Counted from the first letter of the stretch, positions 43,452-53,939 are shown. The stretch is DNA of 64,000 nt from an uncultured Bacilli bacterium (GCA_944329425.1 CALVIG010000001.1:98015-162014), one strand, 5' to 3'. The notes: a model not told the origin generated them from the letters alone. A program made the numbers and translations.

Positions 43452-46048
43452 AGAAAAAAAGTATTTTAAAAGATGCAATAAGAGAAATATCATTTACAAA
43501 AAAAAGGTTTATATCCTTGGTTTTGGTTATAACATTAGGCGTTGGTTTTTACATCGGTCTTAAATCAACGTCCCTTGACATGAAAAACACCGCAAAACGT
43601 TATTATCAAGAAACCAACTTAATGGATGTTAAGATACAATCAACAACTGGTTTTTACGAAGATGATTACAACACGTTAAAAAGCATTGAAGGTATAAATG
43701 GTATCATGATGGTTAAATCGGTAGATGCAAAAGCAAGCGTTAAAAACGAGGACTACCTAATAAAAGCGATAGGAATTAATGATAGCCTAAATAATAACGA
43801 TGAAGATTATATAAACAGGCTTACTTTAACAAGTGGTACTTTTCCCAAAACGATAAATGAAGGTTTAGTTGAAGAATCTTTTTTGAAAGATAATGGTCTT
43901 AAAATTGGTGATTTAGTAACGCTTGAACCTAATAATGATCAGGATTTAAAAGCAAAAAAAATAAAAATTGTAGGAACCGTAAAAAATAGTTACTATTCAT
44001 CAAATGACAGAGGCTCTTCTAGCATTGAAAACAAGCAAAATGATTATTTTATTTACCTAGAAGAAAAAAACATTAATTCAGATACATATACAGAAATTTA
44101 TACAACCATAGATGGTGCTAAAAAGTTAGATACTTATGGTAAGGAATATAAAAAACTAGTAAAAGAATACCAAGAAAAAATAACAAGTATATTAACACCA
44201 ATAATAAATGATAGACATGAAGAATATAAAACTACTTTAGAAAACAACATATCTTCATTAAACGAAAGCCTAAATGGTTTATATTCATTAGAATTTCCAG
44301 AAGAATCCCTAAACGAATCAATTAAGCAAATAAGCACTAGTTTAGAGCAATCAAAAATGGCGTTATCTAATTTAAAAAGTCCAATGATATATACTACGTC
44401 TAGAAATGAAACACCTAGCTTTTATGAATTTAAGCTTGAAACTGAAAGAATAGAAAAAATAGCTAAAATTTTCCCTTTAATATTCTTTTTGGTAGCAGCT
44501 TTAGTAAGTTTAACTTCAATGACAAGAATCGTTGAAGAAGAAAGAAACCAAATTGGCACTTTAAGAGCAATTGGGTATAGCGTTTTTGATACTTCGTTTA
44601 AATACGTATTATACGCTTTATTAGCAAGCATACTTGGTAGTATTTTGGGAACCATAATTTTTTATAAATTAATCCCAATGGTAATTTGGTTATGTTACGG
44701 CACTTTTTATGACATACCAAACCTATCAGCTACCTTCCAGTGGAATCATGTTTTATTTGCTTTTATATTTTCAGTAATTGCAACTGTTTTAGCAAGTGTT
44801 ATAGCGATTATAAATGATATAATTCAAGTTCCAGCAAAACTAATGAGGCCAAAATCACCAAAACCAGGCAAAAGGGTTTTATTAGAACGAATAACTCCTA
44901 TATGGAAAAAATTAAAGTTCTCAAACAAAGTAACGTTCAGGAACGTGTTTAGGTATAAAAAAAGATTGTTTATGACAGTTGTTGGAATTAGTGGTTCAAC
45001 CGCCCTTTTACTAACCGCTTTTGGTCTTAGGGATTCAGTAACCAGTATTTGTGATAAACAGTTTGATGAAATTAGTAAATATGATTTATTCATAACCTTA
45101 AATTTAACCGATAACGAAACCTCTAATTCGGTAAAAAAGAAAATTAATGAAAATAAGAAAATCAAAAACAGTATGAGAATAAACCAAAGCATAATAAACG
45201 TTAAAGATGAAAGCATTAACGAACAAGTTTATTTAATAATTCCAGAAAACAAAAAAGAACTAAATGATTATATTACCCTAAAAGAAAGAAGAAAAGAAAA
45301 GGAAATTACGTTAGATGATACCGGTATTGTTATAACGGAAAAACTAGCGGAACTTTTAGAAAAAAAGGAAAAAGATAAAATAAGCATAAATTTACCTAAT
45401 GGTGATGAAAAAAAGGTAAAAATAAGCAAGATAACGGAAAACTACATTGATCATTATATTTATATGTCACCTGCCCTTTATAAAAAATTAACTAACGAAG
45501 ATATAAAATATAATTCTTTGTTAGTTAACACATCTAATACCAAAAACGAAAAGATAACAATGGCAGAATTATCGGAAATAGAACATATAAGTTCAATAAC
45601 TTCAATAAATAATACAAAAGAACAATATAAAGAAAAAATGCAAACGTTAAATTACGTTACCATAATCTTAATAATTTCTTCGGCTTGTCTTGCATTCGTC
45701 GTACTATATAACTTATCAAACGTAAATATAAGTGAGAGAAGACGAGAATTAGCAACCGTTAAAATATTAGGTTTTTATGATAATGAAGTAACAAATTACG
45801 TTCATAAGGAAAACGTTATATTAACCATCATAGGAAGCGTAGTAGGATTAGTAATTGGTAGTTTTCTTACCTATTACGTAATAAAGGTTTGTGAGACTAA
45901 CCTATTTATGTTTAGCTTTGACATAAGCATCCTAAGTTACGTAGCTTCATTTATGATAACGCTATTCTTCTTATTTATTGTAAATATTTTTATGCATTAT
46001 GATTTAAAAAAATTAGATATGGTAAATGCCCTTAAAAGCGTTGAATAA
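43445..46048 (+). CDS. FtsX-family ABC transporter permease
   Basis: An 867-aa permease with two FtsX/MacB core domains. An N-terminal helix (about residues 22-38) is followed by a large extracellular domain to about 335, three helices (about 343-450), a second anchored extracellular domain (about 515-735), and three C-terminal helices. Both core domains carry the family motif (RAIGYSVFDT, VKILGFYDNEV). A coiled-coil segment (NISSLNESLNG) lies in the first extracellular region. The long duplicated architecture resembles lipoprotein- or peptide-exporting permeases annotated as FtsX-like in Firmicutes. Confidence 0.87.
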   Translation: MVKKKSILKDAIREISFTKKRFISLVLVITLGVGFYIGLKSTSLDMKNTAKRYYQETNLMDVKIQSTTGFYEDDYNTLKSIEGINGIMMVKSVDAKASVKNEDYLIKAIGINDSLNNNDEDYINRLTLTSGTFPKTINEGLVEESFLKDNGLKIGDLVTLEPNNDQDLKAKKIKIVGTVKNSYYSSNDRGSSSIENKQNDYFIYLEEKNINSDTYTEIYTTIDGAKKLDTYGKEYKKLVKEYQEKITSILTPIINDRHEEYKTTLENNISSLNESLNGLYSLEFPEESLNESIKQISTSLEQSKMALSNLKSPMIYTTSRNETPSFYEFKLETERIEKIAKIFPLIFFLVAALVSLTSMTRIVEEERNQIGTLRAIGYSVFDTSFKYVLYALLASILGSILGTIIFYKLIPMVIWLCYGTFYDIPNLSATFQWNHVLFAFIFSVIATVLASVIAIINDIIQVPAKLMRPKSPKPGKRVLLERITPIWKKLKFSNKVTFRNVFRYKKRLFMTVVGISGSTALLLTAFGLRDSVTSICDKQFDEISKYDLFITLNLTDNETSNSVKKKINENKKIKNSMRINQSIINVKDESINEQVYLIIPENKKELNDYITLKERRKEKEITLDDTGIVITEKLAELLEKKEKDKISINLPNGDEKKVKISKITENYIDHYIYMSPALYKKLTNEDIKYNSLLVNTSNTKNEKITMAELSEIEHISSITSINNTKEQYKEKMQTLNYVTIILIISSACLAFVVLYNLSNVNISERRRELATVKILGFYDNEVTNYVHKENVILTIIGSVVGLVIGSFLTYYVIKVCETNLFMFSFDISILSYVASFMITLFFLFIVNIFMHYDLKKLDMVNALKSVE

Positions 46049-46076
46049 AACGTTAATAGATGTAAATTTTTATACA

Positions 46077-46116
46077 AAAAAACAATAATGTTGCATATGC
46101 AACATTATTGTTTTTT
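46077..46116. terminator. Perfect 40-base palindromic terminator
   Basis: Two 20-base arms (46077-46096 and 46097-46116) are exact reverse complements with A and T runs at the ends. It lies between the permease stop and the pflB promoter. Confidence 0.8.
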
Positions 46117-46162
46117 AATCTTAATGTATAATTGTTAAGGTTTTATTTATGGAGGTAAAAAA

Positions 46163-48394
46163 ATGAATGAATGGAAAGAATTTAAAGGAACCAAATGGCA
46201 AGAAGAAATAAACGTTAAACAGTTTATTTTAGATAATTATACCGAATATAAGGGAGATGAATCTTTTTTAGTAGGACCTACTGAAAAAACTAAACGTCTA
46301 AACAACAAATATGCTGAAATGTCAAAAATAGAAATAGAAAAAGGCGTATATGACGTAGATACTAAAACGGTTTCAGGAATAAATAACTTCAAACCGGGTT
46401 ATTTAATTAAAGAAGATGAAGTAATAGTAGGTTTTCAAACCGATGAACCATTAAAAAGGATGATTAATCCTTTTGGTGGCATGAGAATGGTTAAACAAGC
46501 TTTAGAAGCTTATGGATACCAACTTGACCCTGAAGTAGAAAAAGAGTTCAGGTTTAGAAAAACACATAATGATGGTGTTTTTGATACTTATACAACTGAC
46601 ATTAGAAAAGCTAGACACGCTGGTTTATTAACCGGACTTCCTGATGCTTATGGAAGAGGAAGAATAATTGGTGATTATAGGAGAATTGCTCTTTATGGTA
46701 TAGATAGATTAATAGAAGAAAAGAAAAAAGATCTACTTAACCTTGAAAATGAAGAATTAACCGAAAGTAAAATAAGATTACGTGAGGAAGTATCAGAACA
46801 GATAAAAGCTTTAAACGAAATAAAAGCCATGGCTAATTCATACGGATTTGATATATCAAATCCAGCTTCTAATGCTAAAGAAGCTACACAATGGTTATAC
46901 TTTGGATACCTTGCTGCCATAAAAGAAAACAACGGGGCCGCAATGAGTTTAGGAAGAACTTCTACTTTCTTAGACATTTACTTTGAAAGAGATTTAAAAA
47001 ATGGCATAATAACCGAGGAAGAAGCGCAAGAAATAATAGATCAATTTATTTTAAAGCTTAGGATGGCAAGACACTTAAGAACTCCTGAATATAACGAGTT
47101 ATTCGCGGGAGATCCTACTTGGGTAACCGAAAGTTTAGGAGGCATGAACGAAGATGGTAAATCATTAGTTACAAAAAATTCATATAGGTATTTACGTACG
47201 CTATATAATTTGGGATCAGCTCCAGAACCTAACTTAACGGTTTTATGGAGTGAACGTTTACCTGAAAATTTTAAAAAATATTGTGCACGGGTTTCAATTG
47301 ATACGGATGCAATTCAATATGAGTCTGATGAATTAATGAGACCAATACATGGATGCGATTATGCGATTGCATGCTGCGTATCAGCGATGACCGTTGGAAA
47401 ACAAATGCAATTTTTTGGAGCTAGATGTAACCTAGCTAAAACCCTACTTTATGCTATTAACGGTGGATATGATGAGGTTAAAAAAGAATTAGTTGTATCA
47501 GGATTAGATAAAATAAATAGTGACGTATTAGATTATGATACAGTAAGAAAGGCATATTCTAAAGCAATGAACAAGATTGCTAAAACATACGTTGATGCCA
47601 TGAACATAATTCATTACATGCACGATAAGTATGCTTATGAAAGAGGTCAAATGGCATTACATGACACAAAAGTTGATAGACTTATGGCTTTTGGTGTTGC
47701 TGGTCTTTCAGTTGCAATTGATTCATTGTCAGCAATTAAGTATGCGAAAGTAAGGCCTATAAGAGATGAAAATGGTATTGCCGTTGATTTTGAAATAGAA
47801 GGAGATTTCCCTAAATACGGTAATGATGATGATAGAGCCGACTTAATTGGTGTAGAAATACTAAAAGAATTTTATGATGATTTATGTAAAAACAAATTAT
47901 ATAAAGGTGCAAAGCATACCTTATCAGTATTAACGATAACTTCAAACGTTATGTACGGAAAGAAAACAGGTTCTACTCCAGATGGTAGAAAAGCTGGTAT
48001 TGCGTTTGCTCCAGGGGCTAATCCAATGCATGGTAGGGATTCATCTGGCGCTTTAGCTTCACTTAACTCAGTTGCTAAACTACCATATACAAATTGTTGT
48101 GAAGATGGTATATCAAACACTTTTTCTATAGTACCTAGTGCTTTAGGACACGACGAAAATGAAAGAATAGAAAACTTAGTAAACGTACTTGATGGTTACT
48201 TTGAAAAAGGAGCACACCACATTAACGTAAACGTTCTTAACAGAGAAATGCTAATTGATGCTATGAATAATCCAGGTAAATACCCTACTCTTACAATTAG
48301 AGTATCTGGTTATGCAGTATTATTTGATAAATTATCAAGAGCACATCAAGAAGAAGTAATTTCTCGTACATTCCATGAAAAGTTAGGATGTTAA
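46163..48394 (+). CDS. pflB: Formate C-acetyltransferase (pyruvate formate-lyase)
   Basis: A 743-aa glycyl radical enzyme converting pyruvate and CoA to acetyl-CoA and formate in the cytoplasm under anaerobiosis. The active-site Cys-Cys pair is in AIACCVSAM near residue 403, and the radical glycine is in the C-terminal [13 protein letters not shown] near 716. Length and motifs are canonical. A GGAGG ribosome site and a TATAAT-like -10 precede it. Its activating enzyme lies downstream at 49420 but is separated by an unrelated minus-strand gene. Confidence 0.97.
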   Translation: MNEWKEFKGTKWQEEINVKQFILDNYTEYKGDESFLVGPTEKTKRLNNKYAEMSKIEIEKGVYDVDTKTVSGINNFKPGYLIKEDEVIVGFQTDEPLKRMINPFGGMRMVKQALEAYGYQLDPEVEKEFRFRKTHNDGVFDTYTTDIRKARHAGLLTGLPDAYGRGRIIGDYRRIALYGIDRLIEEKKKDLLNLENEELTESKIRLREEVSEQIKALNEIKAMANSYGFDISNPASNAKEATQWLYFGYLAAIKENNGAAMSLGRTSTFLDIYFERDLKNGIITEEEAQEIIDQFILKLRMARHLRTPEYNELFAGDPTWVTESLGGMNEDGKSLVTKNSYRYLRTLYNLGSAPEPNLTVLWSERLPENFKKYCARVSIDTDAIQYESDELMRPIHGCDYAIACCVSAMTVGKQMQFFGARCNLAKTLLYAINGGYDEVKKELVVSGLDKINSDVLDYDTVRKAYSKAMNKIAKTYVDAMNIIHYMHDKYAYERGQMALHDTKVDRLMAFGVAGLSVAIDSLSAIKYAKVRPIRDENGIAVDFEIEGDFPKYGNDDDRADLIGVEILKEFYDDLCKNKLYKGAKHTLSVLTITSNVMYGKKTGSTPDGRKAGIAFAPGANPMHGRDSSGALASLNSVAKLPYTNCCEDGISNTFSIVPSALGHDENERIENLVNVLDGYFEKGAHHINVNVLNREMLIDAMNNPGKYPTLTIRVSGYAVLFDKLSRAHQEEVISRTFHEKLGC

Positions 48395-48397
48395 AGT

Positions 48398-48432
48398 AAA
48401 AGAACATAGAAAATTTAATTCTATGTTCTTTT
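48398..48432. terminator. Bidirectional terminator between pflB and the DUF1016 gene
   Basis: A perfect 14-base stem (48398-48411 with 48419-48432), flanked by A/T runs, between convergent genes. Confidence 0.9.
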
Positions 48433-49322
48433 CATATCAACTGATACTCTCTATCAAATACGTTTTCGTCAGTAACATACTCCATAACAAATTTATTATC
48501 CTTCTTACATATAATAATTCCTATAGTGAGACTTTGTTTAAGTGTTTTAACGTTTTTATCTATATAATTCATATAAGTCTGAACTTGTCCTATATGTTCT
48601 TTCTTTAATTCTGTTGTTTTAAGTTCACAAACCACATAACAATTAAAGTTAATATTATATAAAAGTAAATCAATGTAATTATATCTTTTACCAATTTTTA
48701 TAGGATATTCATTATCTATGAAACAAAAACCATTACCTAACTCTTTTAAAAAAGACGGCATATCTTCTAATATTAACCGTTGTAACATCCTTTCAGAAAT
48801 ATCTTCTTTATTATATTTATTTTTTATAAGGATGGGGTTTTTAATAAAGTCTTCTACTTTTTCTTGCTCTTGTTCTTTATTTATAAGTTTAAGCTTTGTT
48901 TTATCATCTAATCTTTCATATTCATTATTTTTTATTTTTTCTCTTAATTTTCTTTTACTTAGATTTTGTTCTTGGCATATATTAATATAATAATTTATTT
49001 TATTTATTTCTTTTAAGGGCAATAATTCTTGATAATGGCTACATGTTAATTGGTGCACCAGCGGCGCACCTTTTTTGATTAATGAATAAAATTGTCTTAT
49101 TCTTTTTAGTGTGGTTTCGTTGAATTTCTTTCCTAATTCATTTGTTAATTTATCTGAATACTTTTTAATAATTCCTTCTCCATAATGCTTACCAGCATCA
49201 TTTAAAAGCTTGCCAACATTATAGTATGTCTTTAAATCATTTCTATTTTTAGAGTAATCTTTTACTCTTTTATATGTTTCATTATTTACTAGTTCATCTT
49301 TTATTTTGTTATAATAATCCAT
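48432..49322 (-). CDS. DUF1016/YhcG-family PD-(D/E)XK nuclease-like protein
   Basis: A 296-aa protein. The N-terminal helical DUF1016 domain (YYNVGKLLNDAGKHYGEGIIKKYSDKL, FNETTLKRIRQFYSLI) is followed by a nuclease-fold C-terminal domain with D in YNYIDLLLYN near 219 and the ExK motif in VVCELKTTEL near 237, all present. Family members are often near restriction-modification or mobile DNA, but their substrates are not established. It sits on the opposite strand between pflB and pflA, which suggests insertion into an ancestral pfl operon. Confidence 0.87.
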   Translation of the reverse strand: MDYYNKIKDELVNNETYKRVKDYSKNRNDLKTYYNVGKLLNDAGKHYGEGIIKKYSDKLTNELGKKFNETTLKRIRQFYSLIKKGAPLVHQLTCSHYQELLPLKEINKINYYINICQEQNLSKRKLREKIKNNEYERLDDKTKLKLINKEQEQEKVEDFIKNPILIKNKYNKEDISERMLQRLILEDMPSFLKELGNGFCFIDNEYPIKIGKRYNYIDLLLYNINFNCYVVCELKTTELKKEHIGQVQTYMNYIDKNVKTLKQSLTIGIIICKKDNKFVMEYVTDENVFDREYQLI

Positions 49323-49419
49323 ACAATTCTTCCTTTCGGGCGTTTATTATATAGATTATTTTCAAATATTTTGTTTAATATTGTCTCAAATTAATATATA
49401 ATTGTTATTGGTGATTTAA

Positions 49420-50133
49420 ATGATAGGAAAAATTAATAGTATAGAAACAATGGGACTTGTAGATGGGCCTGGAGTTAGGTTTGTCGTGTTCATGCAAGGA
49501 TGTCCGCTAAGATGTAAGTTTTGTCATAATCCAGAAACTTGGAATTTAAATGGAAAAGCACAAGATTATACACCTCAACAACTAATAAAGAAAATACTAA
49601 GTTATAAACCGTATTTCAAGCATAATGGTGGTGTTACGTTTTCTGGTGGTGAACCACTAATGCAAAAAGAGTTTTTACTAGAATGTTTAAAGTTATGCAA
49701 AGAAAACGATATTAATACGTGTTTAGACACGGCCGGTAGCATTCCAGATTGTAAAGATATATTAAAGTATACTGACCTTGTTATACTTGATATCAAAGGA
49801 ACCAATAAAAAAAATTATAAAGAAATGACTGGTGCTAGCATAAATACATCATTAGAATTTTTAAACTTATGTCAAGAGATGAATAAAAAGCTATGGATAA
49901 GAGTCGTAATCGTTCCAGGTGTCAATGATACGGAAGAATACGTAAAAGAACTAATAAACTTTATTAAACCATTAAGGAAAATAGAAAAAATTGAGTTCTT
50001 ACCTTACCATACATTAGGAGTACATAAATATGAAGATTTAGGCATAACTTATAAATTAAATGGTGTGCCAGATATGGATAAAGAAAAATGTAAAAAACTA
50101 GAAAACATGTTAAAAGAAGGATTAAATAATTAA
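49420..50133 (+). CDS. pflA: Pyruvate formate-lyase activating enzyme
   Basis: A 237-aa radical SAM protein that installs the glycyl radical on PflB. The [4Fe-4S] motif CPLRCKFC (C-x3-C-x2-C) lies near residues 28-35, followed by HNPETWN, the GGE motif (FSGGEPLMQ) and LDIKGTN. All are standard for PflA. GGTGAT precedes the ATG. The TATAAT at about 49396-49401 suggests its own promoter. Confidence 0.96.
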   Translation: MIGKINSIETMGLVDGPGVRFVVFMQGCPLRCKFCHNPETWNLNGKAQDYTPQQLIKKILSYKPYFKHNGGVTFSGGEPLMQKEFLLECLKLCKENDINTCLDTAGSIPDCKDILKYTDLVILDIKGTNKKNYKEMTGASINTSLEFLNLCQEMNKKLWIRVVIVPGVNDTEEYVKELINFIKPLRKIEKIEFLPYHTLGVHKYEDLGITYKLNGVPDMDKEKCKKLENMLKEGLNN

Positions 50134-50145
50134 CCCTTCTTTTTT
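50112..50145. terminator. Terminator after pflA
   Basis: AAAAGAAGG (50112-50120) pairs with CCTTCTTTT (50135-50143), overlapping the pflA stop and followed by T residues. It also faces the end of the convergent gene. Confidence 0.75.
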
Positions 50146-51073
50146 AATCATCATTTCTATTATCTAAAGTTATTTCAGAAATAACGCCATTAACAACTTG
50201 TATTTTAAAATAATTCGTAGTAGTCCAACTCGTATCTTCATTATACGTATATGTTATGCTTTCATAACCATCACTAGAATAATTATTAACATCAGTAGGC
50301 TCTCCAAAAAGTTGTTTTATTTTGTCTTCAGTTATTTCTTGACCTGCTACTAAACCACCAGGAAAAGTAATCTTATCAGCACCATTTGACACCTGATATT
50401 CAGATTGTGATACCCTTGTTACCTTGCTATCCACATATTTAGCATCACTACCCGTGTCATTAAGTACTTCTATAGATAACGCAAGTTTATCATTTTTATA
50501 CATGTTTACTATCGTATAATAATTGTTTGATAAAACGGAATTTTCATCAGAAGACTTTGCACTAAATCCGGTTACACTTTTTAACTCATTATATGAGCAT
50601 GGCAACTCTAATTCTTTTCCGTTTATCACGAATTCATAATCATCCCAGTCATTAGTAATGTTATCATCCGAATGATCTATTACATCTTCATTCTTATCAA
50701 TAACCTTATCAAAGGTATTTAAAGACTTATCAACTAAGTTTTCGGTTAATTTTAAACCTCCGTTAATAACTAGAAAAAACAAAATGATAGATAATACAAA
50801 GCTTAATAAAAAACCAACTATAGCACAAATACCGCTTACCTTAGCAGTTTTAGGTTCTTTATCTTTTTTTACAAGAAAAACAATCAAACCTGCTAACGGA
50901 ATAAAAAACGATAAAACCGCAAACCATACGTTAGCTTTCTCCCCTTTTACCATGTTACTATCATCACTAATAACACTTTGTGAACCATCATTAGATGTTA
51001 AAACTTCCTTACCACAATTAGGGCAAAATTTCGAGTTTTCGTCTATTTTACTACCACACCACTTACAATACAT
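50144..51073 (-). CDS. Zinc-ribbon membrane protein with SmpA/OmlA-like tail
   Basis: A 309-aa protein. An N-terminal zinc ribbon with C3, C6, C17 and C20 (YCKWCGSKI ... KFCPNCGKE) is followed by two membrane helices (about residues 49-68 and 82-105). An extracellular domain contains the ELKSVTGFSA segment and EDKIKQLFGEPTDVNNYSSDGYESITY, resembling small beta-lactamase-inhibitor-like (BLIP/SmpA) folds. The function is unknown. Such zinc ribbon plus DUF4190-like membrane segments are common in Firmicutes. It has a strong promoter at 51098-51126. Confidence 0.75.
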   Translation of the reverse strand: MYCKWCGSKIDENSKFCPNCGKEVLTSNDGSQSVISDDSNMVKGEKANVWFAVLSFFIPLAGLIVFLVKKDKEPKTAKVSGICAIVGFLLSFVLSIILFFLVINGGLKLTENLVDKSLNTFDKVIDKNEDVIDHSDDNITNDWDDYEFVINGKELELPCSYNELKSVTGFSAKSSDENSVLSNNYYTIVNMYKNDKLALSIEVLNDTGSDAKYVDSKVTRVSQSEYQVSNGADKITFPGGLVAGQEITEDKIKQLFGEPTDVNNYSSDGYESITYTYNEDTSWTTTNYFKIQVVNGVISEITLDNRNDD

Positions 51074-51097
51074 ATTAACCTCCTATATTATAGTTAA

Positions 51098-51126
51098 ATA
51101 ATATTATAAAAAAAGTAGTTTGTCAA
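51098..51126 (-). promoter_or_regulatory. Promoter of the zinc-ribbon protein gene
   Basis: Minus strand: consensus TTGACA (51121-51126), 17-base spacer, TATTAT (51098-51103). It overlaps the murF stop codon. Confidence 0.75.
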
Positions 51127-52481
51127 TTAATTATATAATTAATTAAATTAACTAATCCAACACCATTTGAACCCTTAACGAGCAAAACCACACCATCTTC
51201 TAATAAAGACATGATATATTTTCTGGACCTATTTTCATTTTTAAAATGCTTAATATTTTTACTTTTTACGCCATTTTTCTTAGCTTGTTTTTTTATAGGT
51301 TTCGAATGCTTACCTATTGTTATTAAATTATCTACAAAACAAGCATTTATTAATTTACCAACGTTTTTATGTATTCGCTTTGATTCTTTTCCTAACTCCA
51401 ATATGTCGCCTAGCACAACTATTTTTTTACCCTTAAAGTTTTTCATATATTCTAAAGCAGCCTTAACCGATTCATAGCTGGCATTATAAGTATCATCAAT
51501 TATGGTTATGCCGTTTTTTCTAATCACCTCTAACCTATGGTTTTTGTTTTCATTCTCATTTATCCCGATTTTTATCATACTTCTTGATACACCCATTAAC
51601 TTACCTACCAAGTATGCTATTAGAGCGTTATAAACAAGTGCTTTACTTCCGTTAATTTTAAATCCATCAACATCACCAATGCTAAACGTTGTTTTTACCC
51701 CTTCATTAATATCATGTGGCATAACGTTACTTTTGTTTTCAACGCCAAAAGACACAATATCTATCATTTCGTTTACATAGTTTACCTTTTTAAGCATATC
51801 ATTATCATTATTTATAATGAGGATGCCTTTTTGCATTCCATCAGTTATCGTTAATTTTTCTTTTAAAATATTTTCTCTTGAACCCAAATTACCAATGTGG
51901 GAATCAAATACGTTAGTTATAATTGCAATATCAGGCTTTGCTATCATCGATAATTTATGCATTTCACCTTTCATGCTCATTCCCATTTCTAAAAGCATAA
52001 CATCTTCGTCAGCAAGCCTTAAAATGGTAAGTGGAAGTCCTAATTGACTATTCTGGTTACCAATTGTTTTTAAAACGTTATAATTAAGTTTTAAAACGTT
52101 ATATATCATATCTTTAGTAGTAGTTTTACCTACACTTCCGGTTATTCCAATAACGGTACCATTAAAAAGACTTCGTTTATAAGCCGCAAGTAGCTTAAGC
52201 GAGTTTGCCGGATCTTTTGCTATAATAACCGTCTTATCATCATACCCACTTAAGTCTAAATCGATAATCTTCGAAATAACGCATACTTTAGCTCCATTAT
52301 CAAAAGCTTCTTTATAAAATAAGGAGCCATCAACGTTTAACCCTTTAATTCCAAAAAACGTACCACCATCCGTTTTAATTCTACTATCGATAAAACATTC
52401 TTTTATTTCTACGTTTTCATCACCTATTAAAATTTTACAATCGCAGTAATTAATTAAGTCACGAACCATTATTCTTATCAT
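51123..52481 (-). CDS. murF: UDP-MurNAc-tripeptide--D-alanyl-D-alanine ligase
   Basis: A Mur ligase of about 452 aa that adds D-Ala-D-Ala to the cytoplasmic peptidoglycan precursor. The N-terminal UDP-binding domain ends near residue 105. The ATP loop GITGSVGKTTTKDM lies near 117, followed by GMSMKGEM, NVFDSHIGNLGS, NENKNHRLEV and DDTYNAS, all MurF features. ATG 52481 follows GGTGAGG; ATG 52468 is an alternative. It is isolated from the dcw cluster at 22-26 kb. Confidence 0.93.
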   Translation of the reverse strand: MIRIMVRDLINYCDCKILIGDENVEIKECFIDSRIKTDGGTFFGIKGLNVDGSLFYKEAFDNGAKVCVISKIIDLDLSGYDDKTVIIAKDPANSLKLLAAYKRSLFNGTVIGITGSVGKTTTKDMIYNVLKLNYNVLKTIGNQNSQLGLPLTILRLADEDVMLLEMGMSMKGEMHKLSMIAKPDIAIITNVFDSHIGNLGSRENILKEKLTITDGMQKGILIINNDNDMLKKVNYVNEMIDIVSFGVENKSNVMPHDINEGVKTTFSIGDVDGFKINGSKALVYNALIAYLVGKLMGVSRSMIKIGINENENKNHRLEVIRKNGITIIDDTYNASYESVKAALEYMKNFKGKKIVVLGDILELGKESKRIHKNVGKLINACFVDNLITIGKHSKPIKKQAKKNGVKSKNIKHFKNENRSRKYIMSLLEDGVVLLVKGSNGVGLVNLINYIIN

Positions 52482-52510
52482 AAACCTCACCTATAGTATT
52501 TTATGCAAAT

Positions 52511-52533
52511 AAAAAAGATGGTGAATAACCATC
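52511..52533 (-). terminator. Terminator of the PD-(D/E)XK-like gene
   Basis: GATGGT (52517-52522) pairs with ACCATC (52528-52533), with a six-base U-tract on the minus transcript, overlapping the stop codon. Confidence 0.8.
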
Positions 52534-53239
52534 ATTTACGCCTTTCTTCGTTTTTTATTCCTAAATTATTACTTACGTTGGTAACCATGATTCTTAATTG
52601 TTCTTCTAATTCTTTTACGTTAGGAGCCATGGTAAAGACACTAACACCTAAATTACTTAGTTTATCTTTTATTATGTCATCCATAAAACATCCATTAAAG
52701 ATTACAACCAAAACTTTTTTTCCGGATTTTTTTAATCTTGTAACTTGTTTTATTAATTTTACGCCTATTTCTTTATACTTTATAATGTCACTATCCATGT
52801 CATAATAATATTTACCATTATATTTTTTTTCTTCATCATCTTTATAATTTCTTATGTTATCTATTATTTGCGAGGTTGTTTTAACTTCGCATAAATTAAC
52901 AACTCCATTATTATCAACAAAAGCTAAATCAGCCTTTGTTAAAAGTTTTTTATTTTCATCATAAACTGGATATTCGTTTTCCACTTCATAACCTAGTGCT
53001 TCAAAATAACTAGTAACAACATAATTACCATATATTCCAAGGAGACTCTTCGTGATAACATCAACATTGTCTTTTAATTTGTGTAAGTCTTTTTCTAATA
53101 CTATCTTTTCGTAAAAAAGTCTTACTAAATCAACGTCCATTTTCTTTGCTTCAAAAATAAGTTTATCATTTATTCCGTTATCATATAAAGATTTTAAAAT
53201 AGTTTCTTGAATTTTAACGTCAATTACTTCTTTGGTCAT
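52532..53239 (-). CDS. Predicted PD-(D/E)XK nuclease-fold protein
   Basis: A 235-aa protein. The N-terminal third is helical. The core has LLTKADLAFVDNNGVVNLCEVKTTSQ, giving the D...ExK pattern of PD-(D/E)XK phosphodiesterases (D near 103, E and K near 118-120), followed by an IKYKEIGVKLIKQVTRL helix. I recognise no specific family. It may be a restriction-like nuclease or a structural relative. A single-gene unit with its own terminator. Confidence 0.65.
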   Translation of the reverse strand: MTKEVIDVKIQETILKSLYDNGINDKLIFEAKKMDVDLVRLFYEKIVLEKDLHKLKDNVDVITKSLLGIYGNYVVTSYFEALGYEVENEYPVYDENKKLLTKADLAFVDNNGVVNLCEVKTTSQIIDNIRNYKDDEEKKYNGKYYYDMDSDIIKYKEIGVKLIKQVTRLKKSGKKVLVVIFNGCFMDDIIKDKLSNLGVSVFTMAPNVKELEEQLRIMVTNVSNNLGIKNEERRK

Positions 53240-53412
53240 CTTATTACCTCTTACCTATATTTTACCATAATATAAAAAGCAAATCTTGTCATTTATTAAC
53301 GTTTGTCACTAATTTACGCTTTTAAAACAATATATAAATAAATATAATTAATAAAGGGTTCATATTATTACGGTTTATATGATATAATATTATGCATATG
53401 AGGTGATTTATT

Positions 53413-53928
53413 ATGGCAGAAAGCTTAGTACATTCTTTTTTAGATTTATTTGATGGATTGGTAAGTGTTCCTTTTGGAAAAGAACTTATCGTATTCATAA
53501 TTTCATCAATGCCAATACTTGAATTAAGGGGTGGATTAATTGCCGCTGCTTTATTAGGTTTAGACGTGGTACCAGCATTTATTATTTGCTTAATTGGTAA
53601 CTTACTTCCAATACCTTTCATACTTTGGTTTATTACTCCTATTTTTAACAAACTTAAAGAAACAAAAAGATTAAGTAAAATAGTTAATAAAATAGAAAAA
53701 AAGGCTTTAAAGAAGAAAGATAAAATAGAAAAAGCGGAGTTTTGGGGGCTTTTGTTCTTTGTTGGAATACCTCTTCCTGGTACTGGTGGTTGGACCGGAA
53801 GTCTTATTGCAGCGTTAATTAACATGAATAAGAAAAAAGCCTTAATTGCCATAACCTGCGGAGTTGTTCTAGCGGGATTAATAGTTGGAACATTATCATT
53901 CGGATTACTAAAAGGACTAGTTGGATAG
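53413..53928 (+). CDS. Small multi-drug export-family membrane protein (COG2426)
   Basis: A 171-aa integral membrane protein. Motifs PILELRGGLIAA, GNLLPIPFILWF and FFVGIPLPGTGGWTGSLIAA are diagnostic of the Sm_multidrug_ex family (PF06695, COG2426), with about four or five helices and a central lysine-rich cytoplasmic loop. The transported substrate is not known. A GAGGTGAT ribosome site and TATAAT (53383-53388) precede it. proS follows 11 bases downstream. Confidence 0.85.
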   Translation: MAESLVHSFLDLFDGLVSVPFGKELIVFIISSMPILELRGGLIAAALLGLDVVPAFIICLIGNLLPIPFILWFITPIFNKLKETKRLSKIVNKIEKKALKKKDKIEKAEFWGLLFFVGIPLPGTGGWTGSLIAALINMNKKKALIAITCGVVLAGLIVGTLSFGLLKGLVG

Positions 53929-53939
53929 AGGTGTTATAA

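Noticed and set aside
46077-46116. 40-base palindrome as a recombination site or plasmid origin
   Set aside because: Its position after the permease stop and the flanking A/T runs fit an intrinsic terminator.
48423-48990. Plus-strand frames across the DUF1016 gene
   Set aside because: They are antisense to a conserved family with intact nuclease motifs and have no ribosome sites.
51125-51150. 20-base A/T palindrome at the end of murF as an operator
   Set aside because: It consists only of A and T inside coding sequence and lacks a T-run; low complexity explains it.
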